A stretch of 64,000 nucleotides of DNA, taken from positions 1 through 64,000 of the forward strand of contig JAEUPC010000173.1 in NCBI GenBank assembly GCA_016789865.1. Direction: 5' to 3'. The first letter of the stretch is position 1. Every line of letters begins with the position of its first letter. This stretch comes from Rubrivivax sp. (GTDB taxonomy: Bacteria > Pseudomonadota > Gammaproteobacteria > Burkholderiales > Burkholderiaceae_C). Below the pieces are notes generated by a model. It did no database searches and had not been told where the DNA came from. It saw nothing but the letters and a program-made list of their open reading frames with translations. Shown here one piece after another: positions 1 to 6,823 of this stretch. Both the position numbers and the translations under genes were made by a program.

Positions 1-1789
1 GGCCGGGCTCGTGGCGCTGCACCACGGCTCGCTGGACAAGAGCGTGCGCGAGTGGGTCGAGGCGGGCCTGAAGGCCGGCACATTGAAGGCCGTGGTGGCC
101 ACCTCGTCGCTGGACCTCGGTGTGGACTTCCTGCCGGTGGCCCGCGTGCTGCAGATCGGCAGCGCCAAGGGCGTGGCGCGGCTGCTGCAGCGTGCCGGCC
201 GCAGCGGCCACGCGCCGGGGCGGGCCAGCCGCATCACGCTGGTGCCGACGAACACGCTGGAGCTGGTGGAGGCGGTGGCGGCGCGGCGTGCGGCGCTGGC
301 CGGCAAGGTCGAATCGAGGTCGAGCCCCGACAAGCCGCTGGACGTGCTGGTGCAGCACCTGGTGACCGTGGCCCTCGGTGGGGGTTACGCTGCTGATGCG
401 AAGGTCGGTGGCGGTTCTTCGGCCGATGCGAAACCGAGCGGCGGTTTCACTTCCGATGAGCTTTTTGACGAAGTGCGCACGGCACCGGCCTACGCCGAAC
501 TCACGCGCGCCGAGTTCGACTGGGCGCTGGCCTTCGTCGAACGCGGCGGCGAGAGCCTCGGCGCCTATCCGGAGTACCACCGCGTGAAGGTGGTGGACGG
601 CCGCTTTCGCGTGCCCGACCGCGGCATCGCGCATCGGCACCGCCTGCAGGTGGGCACCATCGTCGGCGAAGCCAGCATGCTGGTGAAGTGGGCCAGCGCC
701 GGTGCCGGCGGCGGCGCGACGCTCGGCACCATCGAAGAGGGCTTCATCGCGCGGCTGAAGGCCGGCGACCACTTCGTCTTCGGTGGCCGCGTGCTCGAGT
801 TCGTGCGCGTGCGCGACCTGGTGGCCTACGTGCGCCGGCCCACCGGCAAGGCACGCGGCATCGTGCCGGCGTGGGCCGGCAGCCGCATGCCGTTTTCCAG
901 CGAGCTGGCCGATGCGGTGCTGGCGGTGCTGGATGGCGTGGAGCAGGGTGACCTCTTCGACCCCGAGTTGCAGGCCGCGCGCGCGATGCTCGAAACGCAG
1001 CGGCGCGTCTCGCGCCTGCCCGGCCGCGGCCACCTGCTGTTGGAGACCCTCACCTCGCGCGAAGGCTCGCACTTCTTCTTCTACCCCTTTGCCGGGCGCA
1101 ACGTGCACCTGGGGCTGGCGCAGCTGCTGGCCTGGCGGCTGGCGCGCCAGGTGCCCAACACCTTCTCGCTGGCCATCAACGACTACGGGCTGGAGGTGCT
1201 GGCGGCCAGGCCGGTTGGACTGGACGATGCCGCGCTGGCGGCGCTCTTCGACACGCACGACCTCGACAGCGACGTGCTGGCCAGCCTCAACTCGGGTGAA
1301 CTCGCGCAGCGGCGCTTTCGCGAGATCGCGCGTGTGGCCGGGCTCGTGTTCAGCGGTTATCCCGGTGCACCGAAGAGCGCGCGCCAGCTGCAGGCCAGCT
1401 CGTCGCTGTTCTACGAAGTGTTCCGGAAGTACGACAGCGGCAACCGCCTGCTCGGCCAGGCCGAGGCCGAGGTGCTGGCGCAGGAGCTGGAACTCGGCCG
1501 CCTGCGTGCCACCTTGAAGCGCATGGCCGCGCTGCCGCTGGTGCGCGTGGCGCTGGCCAGCGCCAGCCCCTTCGCGCTGCCGCTGATGGTGGAGCGGCTG
1601 CGCGAGCAGCTCAGCACCGAGAAGCTGAAGGACCGCCTCGAGCGCCTGCTGGCCGAGGCCGAAGCGGCGGCGGCCGAAGGTGCCGACGGCGGCGGTGCGT
1701 CGGCCCGCCCGCGCCGCCGTGGCGGTGCGCGCACTGCGGCATCATCGCGTACCAAGGAGGACCGCACCGATGAGCCACCCGCTCCCTGA
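1..1789 (+). CDS. Lhr-type DEXH-box DNA helicase, 3' part (ligase-associated type)
   Basis: The 5' end lies outside the window; the frame is open from base 2 and leaves about 595 codons. Visible near the start are helicase motif V (ATSSLDLGVDF) and motif VI (QRAGRSGHAPG) of the second RecA lobe. A long Lhr-type region of winged-helix and barrel domains follows. The C-terminal 40 residues are low-complexity and rich in Arg, Ala and Glu. The sequence resembles the ligase-associated DEXH helicases of bacterial DNA-damage response clusters, but the partner ligase and nuclease genes would lie upstream and cannot be seen. The last 20 bp overlap the following nuclease gene, which suggests co-transcription. 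Confidence 0.85.
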   Translation, partial: AGLVALHHGSLDKSVREWVEAGLKAGTLKAVVATSSLDLGVDFLPVARVLQIGSAKGVARLLQRAGRSGHAPGRASRITLVPTNTLELVEAVAARRAALAGKVESRSSPDKPLDVLVQHLVTVALGGGYAADAKVGGGSSADAKPSGGFTSDELFDEVRTAPAYAELTRAEFDWALAFVERGGESLGAYPEYHRVKVVDGRFRVPDRGIAHRHRLQVGTIVGEASMLVKWASAGAGGGATLGTIEEGFIARLKAGDHFVFGGRVLEFVRVRDLVAYVRRPTGKARGIVPAWAGSRMPFSSELADAVLAVLDGVEQGDLFDPELQAARAMLETQRRVSRLPGRGHLLLETLTSREGSHFFFYPFAGRNVHLGLAQLLAWRLARQVPNTFSLAINDYGLEVLAARPVGLDDAALAALFDTHDLDSDVLASLNSGELAQRRFREIARVAGLVFSGYPGAPKSARQLQASSSLFYEVFRKYDSGNRLLGQAEAEVLAQELELGRLRATLKRMAALPLVRVALASASPFALPLMVERLREQLSTEKLKDRLERLLAEAEAAAAEGADGGGASARPRRRGGARTAASSRTKEDRTDEPPAP

Positions 1790-2366
1790 CCCACGCCGCT
1801 GGCCGCGTGCCATGCGCGTGCCCGATGTCGCCGCCCTGGGCGCCGCATTGGGCGCCGCACTATTTGCCGCGGCTTCCGCCCTCGCCCAGCAACCGGCCGC
1901 TGCCACCGCCCCGGCCTCGGCCAAACCGGCGCAGCGCGCGCCGCAGGGCGCCATCGAGGGCGTGATCAACCGCGTCACCGACGGCGACAGCCTGTGGCTG
2001 CAGCCGGCCGGCCGCGCGCCCATCGAGGTGCGGCTGCGCGACATCGACGCGCCCGAGATCTGCCAGGACTACGGCCCGGACGCGAAGAAGGCGCTGGAGC
2101 AGTTTGCGCTCGGCAAGACCGCGCGCCTCATCAGCCACGGCAAGGACGCGCATGGCCGCACGATCGGCACCGTCACCATCGACGGCCAGTCGGTCTCGAA
2201 GTGGATGGTCGGCGAAGGCCACGCCTGGAGCACGCGCTTTCGCAGCGACCGTGGCCCGTTGCTGAAGGAAGAGCGCATGGCCACCGCGTTGCGCCGCGGC
2301 ATCCACGCCACCTCGGAGCCGAAGAAGCCCTGGGACTTCCGCAAGCAGCACGGGCCGTGCAAGTAG
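1770..2366 (+). CDS. Exported thermonuclease (SNase-like) family nuclease
   Basis: A 198-residue protein with a hydrophobic, Ala-rich N-terminal export signal ending near SALAQQ and an SNase-like domain from about residue 50 onward. The family's catalytic elements are present: TDGDSLWL, RLRDIDAPE (Arg and Glu) and AHGRTIG (second Arg). It is expected to cleave DNA or RNA in the periplasm or outside the cell. The start at 1770 is chosen because AAGGAGG lies at 1754-1760 at good spacing; it overlaps the end of the helicase gene. A later ATG at 1812 is possible but has no comparable ribosome site. Confidence 0.85.
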   Translation: MSHPLPDPRRWPRAMRVPDVAALGAALGAALFAAASALAQQPAAATAPASAKPAQRAPQGAIEGVINRVTDGDSLWLQPAGRAPIEVRLRDIDAPEICQDYGPDAKKALEQFALGKTARLISHGKDAHGRTIGTVTIDGQSVSKWMVGEGHAWSTRFRSDRGPLLKEERMATALRRGIHATSEPKKPWDFRKQHGPCK

Positions 2367-2412
2367 GCGCCCTGCGGCCTGCCCGATAGCGCGCGGGCGT
2401 CGGGCGATTCGC

Positions 2413-2433
2413 GGCGCTGCACGTTGCAGCGCC
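2413..2433. terminator. Perfect hairpin between convergent genes
   Basis: A perfect 9-bp stem (GGCGCTGCA / TGCAGCGCC) closes on a 3-nt loop between the converging ends of the nuclease and peptide-binding protein genes. No T-tract follows on either strand, so it may act with Rho or as a transcript-stabilising 3' structure rather than as an intrinsic terminator. Confidence 0.45.
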
Positions 2434-2439
2434 AGGGCC

Positions 2440-4092
2440 TCACGGTGCGGATTTCACCCGCACCCAGCGCAGCTCGACGGTGTCGTTGGGCCACTGTACC
2501 GCGCTCACCTTCTTGTGCATCGCCCAGGTCAGCGTGCGCCGGTACAGCGGGATGAACGGCAGGTCGTCGGCCACCAGCCGCAGCACGGTGGTCACCAGGG
2601 CGCGCCGGCGCGTGAGGTCGGGCTCCACGCGGACCTGGTCGATCAGCCGGTCCAGCGCCGGGTTGCTGTAGCGCCCGGCGTTGAAGGTGCCCAGGCCGGT
2701 CTTGTCGAAGGTGCGAAACAGGCCGTTCAGCGAGTTCCACGCGTCCGGGCTGGCGGTCCAGCCGTATTCGATGAAGCTCGCGGTGCCCTGGCTCAGCTTG
2801 GGGAAGAACTGGCCGGTGCCCGAGCTGCGCAACGTGGTGCGGATGCCCACCTGCGTGAGCATCGCGGCCATCGCCTGGCACGAGTTCTCGCGCCAGGCGA
2901 CGTTCACGCAGTCCAGCGTCACCGCAAAGCCGTTCGGGTAGCCGGCCTCGGCCAGCAGCGCCTTCGCCTTGGCCGGGTCGTAGGGCAGGCGCTTGTCCAG
3001 CTCGGCCGGGCTGCCGTCGACCAGCGGGCTCAGGAACGCACCGGTGGGCACGCCCTGGCCTCTGAGCACCTTGTCGATGATCAGCTGCACGTTGATGGCG
3101 TGGTAGACGGCGCGGCGCACGCGCAGGTCCTTGAAGGGGTTCCTGCCCTTCACGTCGCTGAATTCGAGTTCGTCGCGCGCCTGGTCGAAGGTGAGGTACT
3201 GCTGGCCGATGTCGGGCATCCGGGTCAGCGTGATGCGCGTGTCGGTCTTCAGGCGCGCGATGTCCTGGTACGGCGGGTCGAGCACGAGATCCACCTCGCC
3301 CGAGGCAAGTGCGGCCAGCCGCGTGGCGTCGCTGCGGATGGGCAGGAACTGCACCTCGGCGAGGTTGCCGTGGCGCGGCTGGCCGCCCTCGCCCTTCTCG
3401 GCCCAGCCCCACCAGGCGTCGTGGCGCTTGAGCACCACGCGCACGTCGGGCTGGAAGCTGTCCAGCCGGAACGGCCCCGTGCCCATCGCGTTGCGCACGG
3501 TGTGCATCTCCTGCTTGCCGTTGAAGTCCTGCGCCTTGGCGGCGCCGTGCTTTTCGGCCCAGGCCCGGCTCATCATGCCGATGAACTGCAGCTTCTCGGG
3601 CAGCACGGCGTCGGGGGCGTCGAGCTGCAGCTCGATGGTCAGGTCATCGACCTTCTTCGCCACCTTCACGCCCTTCAACTGGAACGCGCGCTGCGACGGC
3701 GGCGCCAGCGTGCGTTCGAGCGAGAACACCGCGTCGTCGGCGGTGAACGGGCTGCCGTCGTGGAACCTGACGCCGGCGCGCAGCTTGAAGCGCCAGCTGG
3801 TGGGGCTGGTCATCTGCCACGAAGTCGCCAGCCCCGGTTCGAGCCTGAACTTCTCGTCGCGATTGACCAGGCTCTCGTAGACCTGGAACGCCACGCGCGA
3901 GTGGTACAGCAGCGCCAGCGCGTGCGGGTCCATCGTCTGCGGGTCGAAGGCGCTGCCGATGCGCAGCGTGGCCGCCTGCGCGGGCAGCGCGGCGGCCAGC
4001 AGCAGCGCGCCGCAGGCTGCCCGCGTGCGGCGAAGGAGTTTCGCGAACCTGTGTGCGGTGCGGCTCGGGCGGCTCGATGCGGGCTGGGACAT
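2440..4092 (-). CDS. ABC transporter substrate-binding protein, family 5 (peptide type)
   Basis: A periplasmic solute-binding protein of the DppA/OppA class, about 550 residues, near the family's usual length. An N-terminal signal peptide ends near ALPAQAAT and is followed by RIGSAFDPQTMDPH, typical of the family start. Other family segments are FKLRAGVRFHDGSPF with TADDAVFS, and near the C-terminus LPFIPLYRR. It should bind oligopeptides or similar ligands for an ABC importer, but no permease or ATPase gene adjoins it. The ATG at 4092 is preferred over one at 4143 because it leaves a normal signal peptide; neither has a clear ribosome site. It is transcribed divergently from the M20 hydrolase. 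Confidence 0.88.
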   Translation of the reverse strand: MSQPASSRPSRTAHRFAKLLRRTRAACGALLLAAALPAQAATLRIGSAFDPQTMDPHALALLYHSRVAFQVYESLVNRDEKFRLEPGLATSWQMTSPTSWRFKLRAGVRFHDGSPFTADDAVFSLERTLAPPSQRAFQLKGVKVAKKVDDLTIELQLDAPDAVLPEKLQFIGMMSRAWAEKHGAAKAQDFNGKQEMHTVRNAMGTGPFRLDSFQPDVRVVLKRHDAWWGWAEKGEGGQPRHGNLAEVQFLPIRSDATRLAALASGEVDLVLDPPYQDIARLKTDTRITLTRMPDIGQQYLTFDQARDELEFSDVKGRNPFKDLRVRRAVYHAINVQLIIDKVLRGQGVPTGAFLSPLVDGSPAELDKRLPYDPAKAKALLAEAGYPNGFAVTLDCVNVAWRENSCQAMAAMLTQVGIRTTLRSSGTGQFFPKLSQGTASFIEYGWTASPDAWNSLNGLFRTFDKTGLGTFNAGRYSNPALDRLIDQVRVEPDLTRRRALVTTVLRLVADDLPFIPLYRRTLTWAMHKKVSAVQWPNDTVELRWVRVKSAP

Positions 4093-4173
4093 GGCGATGA
4101 GGGGCCACACGGCATGGCGCGGCCCGGTGATGCATGCAGCCAACCAGTGTGCCAGCGGCGGTTATCCTGCGGC

Positions 4174-5484
4174 ATGGTTGAAACCCTCCGCGCGCCCGCG
4201 CAGCGCGCCCACGGCCTGCGCATCGACGGCACTCGGCTGTGGGCCTCGCTGATGGCGCTGGCGCGCATCGGCGCCACGCCCAAGGGCGGTGTGTGCCGCC
4301 TGGCGCTCACCGACCTCGACCGCGCCGGCCGCGACCTCGTCACCGGCTGGGCGCGCGAGATGGGGCTGGCGGTGACGGTGGACGCCATCGGCAACGTCTT
4401 CATGCGCCGTGAAGGCCGTGCGGGCCGCAACCCGGCGCTGCCGCCGGTGATGGCCGGCAGCCACATCGACACCCAACCCACCGGCGGCAAGTTCGACGGC
4501 AACTACGGCGTGCTGGCCGCGCTGGAGGTGCTGCGCACGCTGGACGACCACGGCATCACCACCGAGGCGCCGCTGGAGGTGGTGTTCTGGACCAACGAGG
4601 AAGGCAGCCGTTTCGTGCCGGTGATGATGGGCAGCGGCGTGTTCGCCGGCGCCGTGCCGCTGGATCACGCGTACGCCGCTGCCGACCTCGAAGGCCGCAC
4701 CGTGCACGCCGAACTCCAACGCATCGGCTACCTGGGCGCCGAAGCGCCCGGCCGGCACCCCGTGGGCGCGTACTTCGAAGCCCACATCGAGCAGGGCCCG
4801 GTGCTCGAGGACGCCGGCATCACCATCGGCGCGGTCACTGGCGTGCTCGGCATCCGCTGGTACGACTGCACCGTGACCGGCATGGAGGCGCACGCCGGCC
4901 CCACACCGATGGCGCTGCGGCGCGACGCGCTGCAGGGGGCCACGCGGCTGATGCAGGAGGTGGTGGCGATCGCCCACCGCCACGGCGCAGGTCCACACGG
5001 GCAGGGCGGGCAGGGCGGGCAGGGCCGCGGCACGGTGGGCCAGGTGCTGGTGCACCCCAACAGCCGCAACGTGATACCGGGGCGCGTGCGTTTCTCGATC
5101 GACCTGCGCAACGCCAGCGACGCGCTGTGCGAGGCGATGGACGCCGACCTGCGCGCCAGCGCCGCGCGGCTGGCCGGCGACAGCGGCCTTGCCGTCGAGC
5201 TGCAGCCGGTGTCGGCCTACCCGGCGCAGCCCTTCGATGCCGATTGCATCGCCTCGGTGGAGCAGGCCGCAGCGCGGCTCGCGCACTCGTGCCGGCGCAT
5301 CGTCTCCGGCGCCGGGCACGACGCGGTGTATCTGGCGCGGCTGGCGCCCACCGGCATGATCTTCGTGCCGTGCAAGGACGGCATCAGCCACAACGAAATC
5401 GAAGATGCGCGGCCCGAGCACCTGGCCGCCGGCTGCGACGTGCTGCTGCAGGTGATGCTGGAGCGCGCGGGCATCGCCGCCTGA
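4174..5484 (+). CDS. M20 family Zn-dependent amidohydrolase (N-carbamoyl-L-amino acid hydrolase / allantoate amidohydrolase type)
   Basis: A 436-residue metallopeptidase-fold enzyme. Metal-binding and family motifs are visible: GSHIDTQPTGGKFDGNYG (His97, Asp108), WTNEEGSRF (Glu pair at 142-143), FEAHIEQGPVLE, GMEAHAGPTPM in the lid domain, and SGAGHDA with GISHNEIED near the end. Enzymes of this group cleave N-carbamoyl amino acids, ureidoglycolate-type compounds or allantoate; the exact substrate cannot be read from sequence. A short GQGGQGGQG tract interrupts the lid domain. The ATG at 4174 lies 81 bp from the divergent binding-protein gene. A long inverted-repeat arm begins directly after its stop codon. 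Confidence 0.9.
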   Translation: MVETLRAPAQRAHGLRIDGTRLWASLMALARIGATPKGGVCRLALTDLDRAGRDLVTGWAREMGLAVTVDAIGNVFMRREGRAGRNPALPPVMAGSHIDTQPTGGKFDGNYGVLAALEVLRTLDDHGITTEAPLEVVFWTNEEGSRFVPVMMGSGVFAGAVPLDHAYAAADLEGRTVHAELQRIGYLGAEAPGRHPVGAYFEAHIEQGPVLEDAGITIGAVTGVLGIRWYDCTVTGMEAHAGPTPMALRRDALQGATRLMQEVVAIAHRHGAGPHGQGGQGGQGRGTVGQVLVHPNSRNVIPGRVRFSIDLRNASDALCEAMDADLRASAARLAGDSGLAVELQPVSAYPAQPFDADCIASVEQAAARLAHSCRRIVSGAGHDAVYLARLAPTGMIFVPCKDGISHNEIEDARPEHLAAGCDVLLQVMLERAGIAA

Positions 5485-5760
5485 TGCGCATTTGCGTTCG
5501 AAAACATGGAAAGGCCTTCGACGAGGTGGTGGCGCCGACCACCCGCCGTCCTCGGTGGCACCTGGGTGGGTCTTCGTGGGCTCCGACGCGGGTGCCGGAT
5601 CGGGACGATGGGGTGCCCTGCGCAGCGAAATCAAGGGGGCATGCGGGGGACCCGCGAAGCTGGGCCGCCGCAAGAGGACATTCGCGGAGCAGGGCACCCC
5701 GGCGGCCCGATCCCGCCACGGTCTGTGGCCCTGACCGATTCGATCGATCCCGAAGCCGTA
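5485..5760. repeat. Left arm of long inverted repeat around the FMN reductase gene
   Basis: This stretch, starting at the base after the M20 hydrolase stop codon, is repeated in reverse complement at 6411-6780 with few substitutions. Shared landmarks are GTTCGAAAACATGGAAAGG at the outer end, a spacer with CACCTGGGTGGGTCTTCGTG, a structured element (5597-5713), and CGAAGCCGTA at the inner end. It lacks a 90-bp hairpin present in the right arm; what remains fits deletion between two GCGCCGA heptamers. It contains no gene of its own. Confidence 0.9.
5597..5713 (+). repeat. Structured repeat element, copy 1 (67-nt core, long outer stem)
   Basis: The outer stem pairs 5597-5621 with 5689-5713 (25 bp, 3 mismatches; ends GGGGTGCCCTGC / GCAGGGCACCCC). 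The core at 5622-5688 is 67 nt, starts GCAGCGAAAT and ends AGGACATTCGCGGA. Inside it a 31-nt hairpin at 5642-5672 carries the GCGAAGC tip. Four related copies with identical core length occur in the window. The function is unknown; it could be an RNA structure in 3' transcripts or a single-stranded DNA recognition hairpin. Confidence 0.85.
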
Positions 5761-5767
5761 TGACACC

Positions 5768-5808
5768 GCGCCGCGCCGGACCGGACCGGACCGGACCGGA
5801 CGCGGCGC
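5768..5808. repeat. Five tandem CCGGA units held in an 8-bp stem
   Basis: CCGGA is repeated five times at 5776-5800, flanked by GCGCCGCG (5768-5775) and its exact complement CGCGGCGC (5801-5808). The structure sits between the inverted-repeat arm and the FMN reductase start at 5847, so copy-number changes would alter the promoter or leader spacing of that gene. Confidence 0.8.
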
Positions 5809-5846
5809 GACTTCCTCCCGCTCAACCTGACGGAGCCATTTCCACC

Positions 5847-6410
5847 ATGACCACCCTCGACATCGTCGGCCTGTGCGGCAGCCTGCGCCAGGCCTCCATC
5901 AACCGGCACGCGCTGCGCCTGGCCGGTGAACTCATGCCCGCCGCGATGAAGCTCGACATCGTCGAGTGGCGCGACGTGCCGGTGTTCGATGCCGATGTGC
6001 TGGCCGCCGGCGTGCCCGCGCCGGTGGCCGCGCTGCGCGAGCGCATCCGCCGCGCCGACGGCGTGCTCATCGCCACGCCCGAGTACAACTTCTCCATCCC
6101 CGGCGGCCTGAAGAACGTGCTCGACTGGACCAGCCGCGGCGACGACCAGCCCTGGGCTTTCAAGCCGGTGGCGCTGTTTTCCGCTTCCCCGGGCCCGGTG
6201 GGCGGCGCGCGCGTGCAGTACGACCTGCGCAAGGTGATGCTGTTCCTCAATGCCAGCGTGCTGGTCAAGCCCGAGGTCTTCATCGGCGTGGCCGGCACCA
6301 AGTTCGACCCCCAGGGGCGCTGCACCGACGAGCCGACGCGCAAGTTCGTCGGCGACCAGATGGCCGCGTTCGAACGCTGGATCGCCGCGGTGGCGCGGAT
6401 GAAGGGCTGA
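5847..6410 (+). CDS. NADPH-dependent FMN reductase family protein (ChrR/YieF type)
   Basis: A 187-residue flavodoxin-like protein. GLCGSLRQASINRHAL near the N-terminus is the FMN phosphate-binding loop, and TPEYNFSIPGGLKNVLDW is the hallmark segment of NADPH-dependent FMN, quinone and azo reductases such as ChrR and YieF. It should use NAD(P)H and bound FMN to reduce quinones, chromate or similar acceptors in the cytoplasm. The gene with its leader is enclosed by long inverted repeats, and the right arm starts at the base after its stop codon. It has the same high GC as its neighbours, so foreign origin is not evident from composition. The ATG at 5847 is the only convincing start; the ribosome site is weak. 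Confidence 0.88.
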   Translation: MTTLDIVGLCGSLRQASINRHALRLAGELMPAAMKLDIVEWRDVPVFDADVLAAGVPAPVAALRERIRRADGVLIATPEYNFSIPGGLKNVLDWTSRGDDQPWAFKPVALFSASPGPVGGARVQYDLRKVMLFLNASVLVKPEVFIGVAGTKFDPQGRCTDEPTRKFVGDQMAAFERWIAAVARMKG

Positions 6411-6457
6411 TACGGCTTCGCGATCGATCGAACAGGTCAGGGCCACAGGCCGTGGCG

Positions 6458-6574
6458 GGATCGGGCCGACGGGGTGCCCTGCTCCGCGAATGTCCTCTAG
6501 CGGCGGCCCAGCTTCGCGGGTCCCCCGCATGCCCCCTTGATTTCGCTGCGCAGGGCACCCCATCGTCCCGATCC
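6458..6574 (-). repeat. Structured repeat element, copy 2
   Basis: On the minus strand the 67-nt core (6483-6549) differs from copy 1 at one base only. The outer stem pairs 6458-6482 with 6550-6574 over 25 bp, with mismatches near the outer end. It carries the same inner hairpin with the GCGAAGC tip as copy 1, so the two arms are recent duplicates. Confidence 0.85.
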
Positions 6575-6619
6575 GGCACCCGCGTCGGAACTGGCCCACG
6601 AAGACCCACCCAGGTGCCA

Positions 6620-6730
6620 CCGAGGACGGCGGGTGGTCGGCGCAGCGAAATAGAGGATGCATTCGGGGGTCCAGCGAAGCTGGGCCGCTGAACAAGGACA
6701 TTCGCGGAGCCGACCATCCGGCGTCCTCGG
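6620..6730 (+). repeat. Structured repeat element, copy 3
   Basis: The outer stem is 22 bp (6620-6641 with 6709-6730, two mismatches) and unrelated in its inner part to that of copies 1 and 2: GGTGGTCGGC pairs with GCCGACCATC-type sequence. The 67-nt core (6642-6708) keeps GCAGCGAAAT, GCGAAGCTGG and AAGGACATTCGCGGA. The inner hairpin is at 6662-6692. Confidence 0.85.
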
Positions 6731-6823
6731 CGCCACCGCCTCGTCGAAAGCCTTTCCATGTTTTCGAACGCAGACGCGCATGAGACCGTCGCCGCCGCCA
6801 GAGACGGCGCACGCCGCGGCTGA

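Larger units (their letters stand above)
6411..6780. repeat. Right arm of long inverted repeat around the FMN reductase gene
   Basis: This is the reverse complement of 5485-5760 with additions. It holds two structured elements facing away from each other: copy 2 (minus, 6458-6574) and copy 3 (plus, 6620-6730). The second is missing from the left arm. The 45-bp spacer between them begins GGCACC and ends near GGTGCC, so it can itself fold. The arm fills the space between the FMN reductase stop codon and the end of the convergent P-type ATPase gene; there is no gene in it. Confidence 0.9.

Noticed and set aside
2515..4173. Long open frame on the plus strand opposite the peptide-binding protein
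   Set aside because: It is a mirror of GC-rich codons in the minus-strand gene; the translated sequence has no recognisable domain until the M20 hydrolase start at 4174.
5597..6730. The elements after stop codons as integron attC sites
   Set aside because: Location after promoterless-looking genes and palindromic form fit loosely, but the core sites (GTTRRRY and its complement) are missing and no integrase is present.
5485..6780. The inverted arms around the FMN reductase as an insertion sequence or composite transposon
   Set aside because: There is no transposase, no target-site duplication that I can find, and the arms contain only structured repeat units.
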